Source of the DNA: Calliopum simillimum | Taxonomy: Eukaryota > Arthropoda > Insecta > Diptera > Lauxaniidae | Direction of reading: 5' to 3' | NCBI GenBank assembly: GCA_951812925.1 | Contig: OX638370.1 | Location: forward strand, 109,382,897-109,446,896 | Length of the DNA stretch: 64,000 bases | Shown: piece after piece, positions 25,195 through 35,489 of the stretch | Numbering within the stretch: the first letter of the stretch is position 1 | How the letters are laid out: every line of letters begins with the position of its first letter | Made by a program: the position numbers and the translations under genes | The notes under the pieces: model-generated | The model's input: the letters and a program-made list of their open reading frames with translations, nothing else | Told to the model about the DNA's origin: nothing | Database searches by the model: none

Positions 25195-25580
25195 CCTGCT
25201 AATTTTGCGTGACCAAGACCAAGACCAAGATGCTGATATTTTTGCAAGACCAAGATCAAGACTACTATTGCAAGACCATGACCAAGACTACTATGGCCTT
25301 GGTCTTGGTCTTGCTCACGATAATTGTCAACACCAAGACTGCTTTTCAATCTTGCTAATTTATAGTTAAAAGCTGTTTCACGCCCGTTTTGATGGTAAAA
25401 TCATCTCTCGATTTGAATTTTGGTATCTTAAAAACCCAACTGCTTTGGAAATTTTTTCAAGACCAAGACTTAATGAGCAAGATCAAGACCAAGACCAAGA
25501 CTGAATATCAAAACCAAGACCAAGACCAAGACTCAATGTGAAAGAACAAGACCAAGACTACTATGGTCATGGTTTACTCA
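25195..25580. repeat. ACCAAG-type hexanucleotide cluster
   Basis: Runs of (ACCAAG)n and GACTACTATGG alternate across 25208-25340 and resume at 25460-25580, with the middle reversing strand (CTTGGTCTTGGTCTTG at about 25300). The CAAGACTACTATGG boundary phrase occurs on both sides, so this looks like one short dispersed element with an internal minisatellite rather than a plain microsatellite. It is non-coding. Confidence 0.75.
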
Positions 25581-25649
25581 TCACTATAGCTATCATAGCT
25601 TCAATAAATGTTCATGCAAGACTGTTAGTTTGCTAGCCATACTAATTAA

Positions 25650-25945
25650 TGCCTAGACATGCTTCGTTTTCTCGATAAGTTACACGACGATCTTTTCTAA
25701 TTAGTTTTCGCACAGCATCGACGTTTTCTGTCGCTACAGCTATTTTTGGACGACCTTTGGGTGGGTCATACTTAAGTAAAGTACGTCCGCGCTTGAACTC
25801 TTTTGAACACTTATATACTCAGGTTTCGGATGGTCCTTTGTCGCCAAAATCCTTTTCTAGTTGATTGATACACCCTTTTTATAGATAAACCCACTCAAAA
25901 ATCGTCAAAAATCATCGAATTGAAACTTTCGCGAGATAATTCCAT
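25650..25945 (-). pseudogene. mariner transposase N-terminal fragment
   Basis: The frame opens MELSRESFNSMIFDDF at 25943-25945, matching the typical start of mariner transposases, then hits TGA. After a frameshift it continues GDKGPSET, a second TGA (25819-25821), VYKCSKEFKRGRTLL, GRPKIAVATENVDAVRKLIR and KDRRVTYRENEACLGI. These are the helix-turn-helix regions that bind the TIR, including the GRPK linker. All three catalytic aspartates are missing. At least two stops and one frameshift make it a dead relic. Confidence 0.8.
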
Positions 25946-26083
25946 TTCCATAAAACAAAATGCTACAATGCGAACTGAAAGATGAGGTCTGAAGAAATTC
26001 ACCCTATGAAACGTCAACCTTTTTGACTTTCATCGAAAAACACTAGGGGTTTAAGATTCCCGAAACTTAAAAGACAACCCTTG
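25650..26083 (-). mobile_element. mariner relic, 5' end only
   Basis: The right end gives, on the minus strand, TA then CAAGGGTTGTCTTTTAAGTT, a mariner-like terminal repeat. A transposase start and DNA-binding region follow. The element is cut off at about 25650 before the catalytic domain, and no second TIR is visible. Its TIR and protein differ from those at 15012-16298, so it is a distinct and older mariner lineage. Confidence 0.75.
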
Positions 26084-27660
26084 TATTTTACTTGTGTAAT
26101 TTTATGTTATAATCATTAGGAGTCCGTATGCTCACTTTTGTAAGAATCAATTTCATAGAATAAAGTTCTACTTAATTATATCAAACGCTGAAGAGCCGTA
26201 GCAGTTTATTGCTTACAAAGCAATAAACTCAAGTTAACAATTTTATTCCAGCAGCAATTTGCTTCTAGTTTTTGCTCTGGCTTTTAAAGCTAATTTCCAG
26301 CAAAACAATAAAACATTTGCACACATTTAAAGTAATGGTAGTAAATGGCACAAAGGCAGAAGAAGCAGAAGAAAAACCCTTAACAAGAAAAAGTTAAGAA
26401 CAGGGACTATAGTAGCAAGTACAGCAACAATAACAACAACTACAACAGTAGAAAAAATACAATAAACAAAGGTTGCTACTTGATAAATGCAGTGCAGTTA
26501 ATGCTCTTGAAACGCCTGTCGCCACAATGATAAAGAAAAAGGACACCAAACAATGCGAAAAAAAAGAAAGCACCAAGAAAAAACGTCAGTAAAAGAGTTG
26601 CTTTAATAAATTGCAAACAGTTCAAATTAAAAGAAAGAAAAAACCAAAAGACTCCACATAAAAAAGGAAAACCTGCAGTGTTAGAAAATGATTCCAAGAA
26701 AAATTGTAACACAACATGGTAAAACACAACATCACCACCAGCATCTTTGTCTGTAGTAGAACGGAAACGGAATTGGGAAAAGTGTATTTTATTTTTGTGC
26801 ACTTCCGCTATTGTCTCAAAAGTTCTTTTTTTTCTTCTGTTCTGTTTCCTTTGTTTTTTGAGTAAAAGAGAAGTGAAAGTGAAAGGAAATTTTATTGTGC
26901 GATACAAAGGGCTTTAAGTATTTTTCTTTACAGAATATGCCGGTAATTTCATTGTTTTGGCTGTGCTTAAAGAGGTCGTTCCTTGGAAAGGAAAGAGTTA
27001 AAAGTAAAATTTAATCTTTTTGTAATTTCCGAAATTGCTTAAAATTCAAAGTATTGCATTATTTGAGTAAAATATGAGAACCTTATGATGTCACGCAATT
27101 ACCTTCTCCAGCTTTCAAGCGTCCATACGAAGTTGGACGAGCTGAATATCTGTTATGTTAATAATAACAATGTAATTTGAGATAGCACGGATATTAAATA
27201 CAAAGATAAGTCTATATTTAATTTTAACAGTGGTAATCACCCTATATTACTTTATAGAAATTGTTGTCAAATTCAAACAGTCTGTTATCTCTTATATATT
27301 ACTAAGTTTTAGGTATCAAGTTTATTTGATCATGCAAATACCAATGGGCACAAGAAAAAAGCGAAGAAATATTGAAACTCTAAAGTTTGAGAAATCTATG
27401 TCTATGTTCAATTTTAAATTTAACGACATGGAAAGATATCAAAACTTTTGCCGAATAAGGAATATCTCTCCTAAGGAATTGCTAGTGCTTATTCGCGTCT
27501 TTCGTTATGAATACATGGAAAATACTCTGAAACATATATATTTATTCTGAGAAGAGAGTATGTTTCCCTCACAGAAGTATATTCGATTGAACGTTAACAA
27601 ATTTCGGTAAATGTTAATATGCTTTTAATTGGACATTGAAATATTGTTGATTGGTACAAA
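26084..27660. other. Non-coding; A-rich and CAA-rich
   Basis: 26340-26700 is A/AG-rich with ACAACAAC repeats, giving Phe-rich frames on the other strand. A 106-codon plus-strand frame at 27230-27550 has no recognisable domain and AT-driven composition, so I do not call it a gene. Confidence 0.5.
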
Positions 27661-27665
27661 AATGA

Positions 27666-28545
27666 TGGTTACCGGACATAATCCCAACGAAATGGGGATT
27701 ATATCCGAAAATTTAGCTAGCAAACTAGGTGTTGGATATATTATAGACTGATCAGCGGCTGATGTCCGCCACGGAAACGGTATTGGAATTTTTGGGAGTT
27801 GTAAATCCTTAGCTGCTTCTGTTGTCAATAACAAAATATCGTTATGGGGACTATGTCCGTTTTTTCCTGGGGATTATGTCCGAAACACTTGCGGACATAA
27901 TTCCCATCGAAAAAATGGGGATTATGTCCGAATAAGTTGCGGACATAATCCCCATATCGTGAATGGGGATTATGTCCGTGGGGATTATGTCACGGCACCA
28001 ATGCCGGTTACCGGACATAATCCCAACGGACATAAGCCCCATTTCGTAAATGGGGACTATGTCCGAAAATTTTTCGGTCATAAACCCCATTTTGGCCATG
28101 GGGGTTATGTCCGCAAATTTTTCGGACATAATCCCAATGGGGGTTATGTCCGAAAAATTTAATTAAGATTGAACAAAATTTTTGCAATAATCCATTTAAA
28201 AAATTTATATAGTGTTGGATGTTATGGACTGATCCGCGGCCGAAGGCCGCCGCGAAGCCGGTGTTGGATTTTTGGGAGTTTTAAATCCTGAGCTGCGGCC
28301 GCAGGCCGCCCACTTACCCCTACTCTTATGAAAAATTACTGTGGCTAGCAAACTAGGTGTTGGATATATTAAAGACTGATTCGCGGCCGTTATGGGGACT
28401 ATGTCCGTTTTTTCCTGGGGATTATGTCCGAAACACTTGCGGACATAATCCCCATTCACGATATGGGGATTATGTCCGCAAGTAATTCGGACATAATCCC
28501 CATATCGTGAATGGGGATTATGTCCGTGGGGATTATGTCACGGCA
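27666..28545. repeat. Array of 23 alternating 14-bp palindromic motifs
   Basis: The core GGGGATTATGTCCG and its complement occur 23 times (allowing 1-3 changes): 27673, 27694, then 14 sites from 27846 to 28139, then 7 sites from 28394 to 28528. Neighbouring sites mostly face each other, with loops of 9 or 11 bp. In the run 27846-27993 the start-to-start spacing is 23, 23, 25, 23, 25, 15 bp, and 28394-28541 repeats exactly that spacing. The intervening 28154-28393 holds GC-rich palindromes (CCGCGGCCGAAGGCCGC at about 28234; GCGGCCGCAGGCCGC at about 28295). Copies of GTTGGATATATTATAGACTG-type sequence flank at 27731, 28215 and 28359. On the minus strand the spacing keeps a frame open with repeating SDIIPI and MGIMSA, probably a by-product. 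Not assignable to a known repeat class by eye. Confidence 0.85.
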
Positions 28546-28988
28546 CCTGCTGGAATAAGTTCGAACGTCACACAGACAAGATTTTTTTATTTTTAATTTA
28601 TTTTTTTTAAATGTCTTTTTTTATTTTTTTGCAACTGGCGGGTGCATTCAAATTTCAGAGAAGAGTTCTTTTTTGTTTATAACATATATTATATTTGATA
28701 ATGTCGCCGCGATCCTAGCAAATATTGCCATGTTAGTTCCTAATTAATAAAAAGATTAATAATAATAAAGTTGTAAATAAAAAATAATAAAGGTTTTTAG
28801 ATTCAAACATATGTTTGGTAATTATTAACAATTATCCGATTGAACCATTAAAATTGCTTAAATATGCCACTAATCAAATAATATTCAATTCGCCTATATC
28901 AAATACATTATTACCAAACTTTGATGTATAAAATCATACTGTCTTCTCGGTGTACACTCTCTTTAAAAGAGTATTAAGGATACTATAC
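28546..28988. other. Non-coding AT-rich DNA
   Basis: Nothing beyond T-rich and A-rich tracts. Confidence 0.6.
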
Positions 28989-29677
28989 AGGTTGTATTGC
29001 ATAAGGTTACGAAAGATTCTGGAATGTGATAGGGGAAGCCTAGACTAAAGCAAACTTGCACTTGGGGGGTCTGAAATGTTACCCTGAGGAGTTATAGGGT
29101 TTAAACTGATTTCTGAATTGTTTTACAAAAAATATTTTCTTTGGTCAATCTAGTCACCCAGAAAACTTTTTTTGCAGAAGTATGTATTCTCCTTAAACTC
29201 CTAAGAGGAGCATAGGGCTAATATGAGACGTTTGTTGCAATCCCTTGCGATGACTTTGATCTCTTGCCACGACTTTCCCAATTCTTGAATTTCCTTTTCC
29301 AGTGACCTTTTCCAGTTGGTTTTGGGTCTACCACGTCCTTTGTTGCAGAAGGCTTTAAGTTAATTATATGAGCTTTTTAAAGATGAATTTGGTTTGTAGG
29401 GCTTAAAAAGATTTCGCAAAGTTCTTTACCTTTGAAGTTGATATTTTAAATGTTTTTTCCATTTTTTTCTATTTATGTTAGCTAAAAGTTTCTCATAAAA
29501 AGTTTTCTCTAAAACGCTAGTATATAATTTTTTTTTCGAAAAGAAGTCAAAAAAACAGTTTTTACCCTATAACTCCTCAGGGGTACATTTCAGACCTCCC
29601 TTGGTTTAATTTTTTTTTTTAGTATAGGCCTTCTCTATCACCTACCAGAAGCTTAGTAACCTTGTGAAATACACCCT
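28989..29677. mobile_element. Inverted-repeat element family F3, copy 1
   Basis: The left end is AGGTTGTATTGCATAAGGTT. The right end reverse-complemented is AGGGTGTATTTCACAAGGTT. The arms continue over about 150 bp (GATAG-GAAGCCTA, GAGG-GTCTGAAATGT, CTGAGGAGTTATAGGGT). ATA lies on both sides, allowing a TA or ATA duplication. The loop is interrupted by a LINE tail (29181-29342). A second copy, without that interruption, is at 36594-37580. Non-coding apart from the LINE fragment. Confidence 0.8.
29181..29342 (-). pseudogene. 5'-truncated LINE: C-terminal end of ORF2
   Basis: The minus-strand frame gives 46 residues with no internal stop: KGRGRPKTNWKRSLEKEI, then QELGKSWQEIKVIARDCNKR, then LILALCSS and TAG at 29201-29203. 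The GRPKTxW and LAxxxxxW-type C-terminus followed by LxALCSS is characteristic of RTE-like non-LTR retrotransposons downstream of the reverse transcriptase. The clade assignment is from recall. The insert is flanked by TTGCAGAAG at 29172-29180 and again at 29343-29351, a 9-bp target-site duplication, and starts (its 3' end) with TATGTATTCTCC. It lies in the loop of an older inverted-repeat element whose other copy (36594-37580) lacks it. A truncated, dead insertion. Confidence 0.75.
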
Positions 29678-32002
29678 ATATAATAAGCTATTGATAGTTT
29701 AGGTCAAAATATCATTGAAACCATGAAAACCTCTAGAATCAAATTTAGTGCGATTGAGAATATTGTGCAGAATACGGGTTTTATTTATTTAACACATCGG
29801 AACACATTCAAAACTGGAACTGGGTATTCGATTGATGACGTATGAAGTCATTTTGTATGTGAAATTGGTGGGAGGCAAAATTTTTTCTTTAAATATCGAT
29901 GTTTTTTTTTCTGATAATGTATGTAATGTAATAACTGCCACTGTATAGTATCCCATGATATATTCTTTTTTCACCTTAGGGCTTTGTCTCATACAAACAA
30001 TGCAGCGTTTTTTAAGTCACTCTGTATCCAATCGAATCGGGAAGTGAACGATCATAATATCAGGCTTTGCTTGAGGTCTGATCGCGCTGTTCAAATCAGA
30101 TGTTTAAATGGGACGACGAGTCGCAAGGTACTTCTTTTTTTGCTGAAATCCAAAGTCCTAAATCTCTTGAGTAAAACGACAAGCATCGTAAAAACGAAAC
30201 CTCGGTATACCTTGTTTTTTTTTTTTTTTTTTTGGGTAAAATGGATTAATAGATAGTTTTTGAAGACATTCTAAGGAAATCAAACAGAAACTAAAATAGT
30301 TATTTTTGATTAATTTTTCAATGATGATTTAAAAAGCGCTCTCAAAACTGTTATGTCTCGTATGGTCTTCAAGGAGTGTAAAATTCAAAGCAAATTGAAA
30401 TGAATACAGATCCATACCAAAATTGGTATAAAATCTATGCTTGTTCATATAAAATGTATATTGATAAGGTATTAACACAATTCAAACTATTTCGGTTTAA
30501 ATTTGATAGTATCACTATATAAAAATCTTTTATACTTTTTTTGTATAAAATGTATATAAAAGTTTATATGAAAGTATTTTAAACCATTATATATAAAATT
30601 CCATAATAAAAAAATATCATTCAACTTACATACAATAATTACATTTCCAATTGCATATTTCCTTAAAGCATACTAGCTTGGCTATGACTATAATTGCATC
30701 GCATATCTAACACAAAATAAAATTTACTTAGGTACTAAATCTTACTATAATGCAAAGATATTTAAAAAAACCTAATGTGAAATTTCCTTTGTGTTGGTTA
30801 AGTCTTTTTGGTGGTTAGGGGGGCTCCATATATTTTTACTTAAATTTTGTAAAAGTGGTATATAATAGTTTATTTAAAAAATCCGAAAGGAACATCCTTA
30901 TCAAAGTTTTAATCTTCTCCAATTTAAATGTTTGATATTTTTCATTCTCCTTTATCTTTCCAAAGCACTTATGAAACTTTTCGCTGTCATCTGGCATCAA
31001 CTTTTAATTTACGACCATTTGCAATTAGCAAAAACATTTCGAAAATTTCTTGTCATCTCTAACTTGTGATATTTAGAGTCTCAAGTGGGTGTGGCAGTAT
31101 GGCATCCATGCAATTTATGTAGTTTGTTTGTTAGTTTTGCTGACATTCAGAATATTTATGTCAAGTTCACGTACTATGAATTTGATTTATTTACCAGTCA
31201 GTGTTCATGTTAAGGCACCACCACCACCAACAACAATAAACCCATTAAACACCCAAATTTATGGCAGTGAAAAAAAAAATTTTAAAACTCAAACTTTTCT
31301 TCATTTTCATTCTTTTCTCTTTTATCAACAAAAAATGTGAATAGCGCAGGCAGCGTGAAAAACAAAAATGAAAATTTTACTTCAGTTAATTTCCGTTTCA
31401 AAAATTCAAAAGTCATGACAGCCATAATTAACTTACGAGAGTAGCCGAGTCGAGAGTTTTTTCTCTTTATCATTGCGCTGCAAAAATTTTATGAACAGTC
31501 AGCAGGGCTTTACAACTGCTGCTACTACTATTACTACTACTATTACTGTTGTTGTTGTTGTACGGTAGCTCTTTTGTCACTGCTGCTTCTGTTGATCACT
31601 CTATGAAATGTTGAGATTTTTATGATTCATAATTTTTGCTGAGTTGTTTTTAGTATCGCGCGAGCGCGCTTTTGTCCTTTTAGTCACACAATGACTTTTA
31701 ATGGTGACAAAATTTTTTCCTAATTTTTTTTTTGCCCAATCATTTGGATTTCCTTTTAAGGCTTTCTTCCATTTGGCTTACTTGATTTTCTTAATTTTTA
31801 TTTCGTATGAAGAACTAAATTGGGTGGAAAGGTGAAGAAAAACTCATAGCTTCTGACTTACTAAATCGATATTCACAAATGATATTGAACTTTTACTGTA
31901 ATATAGAAGGCAAAGTTTTTAATTCGGTTCTTATTTTTCCTTTAAATATTTTTTTATTTTATACCAAGCTTTCCTGAAGCATACAAATTTTTATTTAGAA
32001 TA
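29678..32002. other. Non-coding; microsatellites near 31.5 kb
   Basis: 31510-31565 holds CTACTACTATTACTACTACT and GTTGTTGTTG repeats. CGCGCGAGCGCGC at about 31657 is an isolated GC palindrome. 30400-30610 contains several TTGGTATAAAAT-like words reminiscent of the 38.8-kb repeat. No gene seen. Confidence 0.5.
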
Positions 32003-32240
32003 TTTTTGGAGAATATTTTAACCCATTTCAACCAAGTTTTTGGAAAAAGTAGTCAAAAAGACCCATAAAACGCTATATAATGGGCTAAGATGTTCATGCA
32101 ACTTAACGTAAAATCCAGCAAAGAACAAGTTTTTAGAATATCTTAGCCCATTATATCACGTTTTTATAGGTTTCATTGACCTCTTTTTCCAAAAACTTGG
32201 TTGAAATGGGTTAAAATATGCTCCAAAAATATTCTCAAAA
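32003..32240. mobile_element. Hairpin element, about 95-bp arms
   Basis: ATTTTAACCCATTTCAACCA and AGTTTTTGGAAAAAG at 32012-32050 are repeated in reverse complement at 32180-32215. The arms extend through GACCCATAAAA and ATATAATGGGCTAAGAT. A related single arm occurs at 35905-35990 inside the foldback element there. Non-coding. Confidence 0.7.
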
Positions 32241-32309
32241 AAATTTCACTAGGGACCACCGAAATTCATTCTTAGTCGTGAAATTTCAAAAAAGTGCCGA
32301 GAAACAAAC

Positions 32310-32540
32310 CAGAATTATTCAGGCATGTATAAATGCCTGCCAGGTGATAAAATCAGTGAGCAGTGGAATACCTCACCTTTGCTCTGGCTACTGGTTATAA
32401 ACACAGTCCTTAATCAGCTTAACGAAAACGGGGTGAAGCTAGTTGCATGTGCGGATAATGTGGTCATATTTCAGGCCACTTTCCCGATGTCTTCAGTAGT
32501 ACCGTGGAAGGAGCTTTGTCGAAGTTATGCTCATGGGCCA
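32310..32540 (+). pseudogene. Non-LTR retrotransposon reverse-transcriptase fragment
   Basis: Three frames must be joined conceptually to see the RT palm region. 32320-32373 gives RIIQACINACQVIKSVSSGI (up to GIP), matching the block before the conserved GxPQGG motif. From 32373 a second frame gives SPLLWLLVINTVLNQLNENG then VKLVACADNVVIF. A third frame gives FPDVFSSTVEGALSKLCSWA. In functional enzymes the middle block is F/YADD. Here it reads CADN, so a catalytic aspartate position is lost in addition to the frameshifts. The PQGGVL part is deleted at the first frame change. This is a LINE relic; the clade is uncertain (R1/LOA/Jockey-like by resemblance). The rest of the element is not visible nearby. 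Confidence 0.7.
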
Positions 32541-32599
32541 TAGCATAAGAGTGTCTACGAAATAAAAAAAAAATTAGCACCACTCTAAAAACAGGTAAA

Positions 32600-32855
32600 A
32601 CGATATATTTTCAATAACTTCGGCAGGTGATGTCCGATAATTAAGAACTATATATCGTTGTAAATGGCTTAATTCACGTTCCTTGGATCACCTAATTTCT
32701 CTTGTTCATATCCCACAAAATGGCATTTTTTCTTTGTGAAATTAAAATCTTTTAAAATATATTTACGTTGTATGCAAAAAGTGCTAAGGCCCTTATGAAG
32801 ATATACAATTTATAAACATTGAACATCACCAGCCGAAGTTATGGAAAAAGACGAT
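32600..32855. mobile_element. Hairpin element with TTCGGC-GGTGATG ends
   Basis: ATAACTTCGGCAGGTGATGT at about 32612-32631 is matched by the reverse complement of ACATCACCAGCCGAAGTTAT at about 32823-32842. Inward similarity is weaker. It lies directly after the RT relic. Non-coding, boundaries approximate. Confidence 0.6.
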
Positions 32856-32958
32856 TTTGCTATTTTAGATATCCTCAAAGTAAGCTATCAAATAATGGGC
32901 GGTTTTTCCAATTATTTTTTCATCGACCCATCCTATTGTACATTCCTTTTTAACACAC

Positions 32959-33038
32959 CATGGCGTATGTGTAACATTTTCTCAAATGTTATTTTGGTTT
33001 TTCACGTGAACTTAATAAAATATTACTCATACGTCATG
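32959..33038. repeat. Mini-hairpin of two CRE-like 20-mers
   Basis: CATGGCGTATGTGTAACATT at 32959 and the inverted AATATTACTCATACGTCATG at 33019-33038 form an 80-bp inverted pair. The same 20-mer consensus CATGRCGTATGAGTRAYATT recurs as single sites at 34447, 39375, 46614 and partially at 52390. Confidence 0.65.
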
Positions 33039-33039
33039 T

Positions 33040-34693
33040 CAAACTAAACAAAATATATGGTAGCAATGCAACTGAACTGCTCTTAAGTGTCTTTTTTTAC
33101 TGGGATAACATCATTTGCGGCTTAGTTTCAGTTTTATCTCAATTATCCTTAGCATTTAAGACGAAAACTTATTTAAGCCATTTAAAATTTATGCCTACAT
33201 TGCTCACATTCACTTTCTTTACATGCGATACACATGCATGTATACCACATACATATGTATGACAAATTAACATAATGTTTTTGAGTTTTTTGTTGCATTC
33301 GCTAATGAGCCAAATTTGCCGAAAGTATTTGACAATTAAAGCGTCAATGTGCAAATACACACATATAATAACAGCAAAAAACACCCACAAATTCAGTTAA
33401 TAGTCACACACACACAGAAATGGTGATACAGCAAAAGCCACCCAATTATGAGTGATGTTGGCGGTTGAGTTAACAAGGTAGCAGCTGCATTAAAGCGACT
33501 TAAAATTAAAAATATTTTAAAATTTTGCCATACATTATGTTGGTATTGGTGTTATCGCTGTTGCTGTGTGTGTTTAAGTGATTAAAAAATGCTGTTGTCA
33601 AATATTGTGATTAAAATGTGCGTGCGCTGTTGTGCCATTAATCAGTGGCATATTCTACTTATACATATGCACAGCAGGTATTAAATTTTCAAAAGTATTA
33701 AATAACAAATTATCATATACCGAATTGTTGTAGCTAAAATTTCAAAAATTTAATTAGCACTTTGAGAAGATTAAATATCCTATATGTAGGTGTATACATA
33801 CTCGTCAAAAATATGTTTATAAATTTGCAAATTTGAAGCATTAAAAATTGGTTAATTAGTTACAGTGTTTGTTGCTAAAATGTGCTACTGTCTAAGACAC
33901 AATTCAGTTCTTAGTATATGGGAGGTGGATGTATGCGTACGTCAATTTCGTCCAAGTGTTCACATTTAGTTAAAAAATATTTTAGAATCATGCCTGTCTA
34001 GTTTAAAAATTCTAACATTATTTTTTCGATTAATGGATAGAAAATTCTGATTTTACCATACTGTGCGACAGCATACTTTTGTTTTACGTGAATCATTTAA
34101 CTCTTGTGGTAGCTACTGATAAGTTCATAGTTGCGGGTCATCATCATTGCGGTCATCTGTGCCATTTCAATAAGCCTACAACAACTACGACTACAGTAAT
34201 TATAACCGACACAAGCACACTAAAATTACAGCATGATAAACAGTCAATTTATGTAAGCACGTGTTAAGTAGAATTAATGGACTTTTTTGAAATTGTTGCT
34301 ACTAATATGTATTGTCTTGTCTTCTTAGAGTGGATTGCCCAAGGCATTACTTATGAGAAAAAGTTGTGATGAGCAGCAAGCAAACATAAATTATGAAGTT
34401 AACAAAACGTATTATGTGTTATTTTCTTAGCTTTGCTTTTAGGCAACATGGCGTATGAGTGATATTAAAATGTAGAAAGTGCATGGGAAGTACATAATTT
34501 TCAAATGGCTATAACTTGTGTATTAAAATCAATAAATTAATAATTGAAAAACAATCGTTCTTTAGTTTTATGTCATTCAGTAAAGGAAACAATTTACCTT
34601 TATTCTGATTCACTTTTAGATAAATATCTCATCAGGATAAAGAAAAAGAATTAAAAAACCTAAAATACTCAAAATGAAAATAATAAAAAAGTG
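33040..34693. other. Non-coding AT-rich DNA
   Basis: Short GT/GTT-rich tracts at about 33540-33575 and ACACACACAC at about 33405-33417. No gene recognised. Contains one CRE-like 20-mer (34447-34466). Confidence 0.5.
34447..34466 (+). repeat. CRE-like 20-mer, single site
   Basis: CATGGCGTATGAGTGATATT, one of six sites sharing the consensus CATGRCGTATGAGTRAYATT. There is no obvious partner in inverted orientation close by. Confidence 0.5.
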
Positions 34694-34695
34694 TA

Positions 34696-35352
34696 GTGTA
34701 ATATGGACCATATAGTCCATTTGGTACAGAAGTTGCATAAAAAATGTCAGTTCTACATTCGGCACATTTTTCATGACTCCAAGAACGTCAGATTACACAT
34801 TCAACCCAAAATTCGCCACGTCGATCTTCTGACTAAAGGGTATTACATTGTATGCATTTTTTATCATTTTTTTCCTTTGTAGTTAACGAATTACATATAA
34901 TGACCATCAGACTCGTCATGAAAACTGCAACTAGATTTCCCATCTGAAAAAGATGATAAATGCATTTGTTTTTGAGGCTTTTTTCACGTGTTGGCGAAAT
35001 AAATGTTTTTTTTTTTTTATTAAAAATTCTTTTGGTTAATGAACTTATTTGTGCTAATAAATTATAAATGGTATTCACTGACTCTATAATTAACCATTTA
35101 ATTAAAAACGCGATGTCTTTAAAGTGAAATATTGAAATATACTCACTGGAAAAAAATTATCACTGATCTTTTTTTTAGAAAAATCAACTTCACAGAAACA
35201 TGCGACTTCACCGATCGCTAAAATCGCCCTATTATAAGCTTTAGGTATTAGCGTTAAGTTTGAACATCAGTAACGATAAATCCTATGTATGCAGTGGGAA
35301 ATAACCGTGTGGTCCATATTACCCACGTAGTCCATATTTCCCTCCCTCACCC
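34696..35352. mobile_element. Candidate TA-flanked element E3
   Basis: TA at 34694-34695 and 35353-35354 brackets a block whose left side begins GTGTAATATGGACCATATAG and whose right side carries GTGGTCCATATTACCCACGT, then AGTCCATATTTCCC and CCCTA. The (G)TAATATGGACCA word is therefore repeated in inverted orientation, with extra copies inside, as in E1 and E2. The outermost bases match less well than in E1 and E2. No coding region. Confidence 0.45.
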
Positions 35353-35489
35353 TACTCAAATTCATTATTATTTTGTGAAGGTTAAAGAAAAAAGTCATAG
35401 CCAAGAAATTGGAACAATTTTATATTTTCGATTTTTGGTTTAATTACCTAATTAAACTGTTCGACAATATCGAACTTTTTTAAAAACAC

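Noticed and set aside
26476..26907. 143-codon minus-strand frame
   Set aside because: Complement of A/AG-rich DNA; strongly Phe/Leu/Arg biased and without recognisable motif.
27230..27550. 106-codon plus-strand frame
   Set aside because: No recognisable domain, AT-driven composition, no splice or promoter context I could defend.
27851..28129. Repeat protein with SDIIPI and MGIMSA units
   Set aside because: The periodic frame follows from the 14-bp motif array, and frames are open on both strands; the DNA palindrome explains it better than coding.
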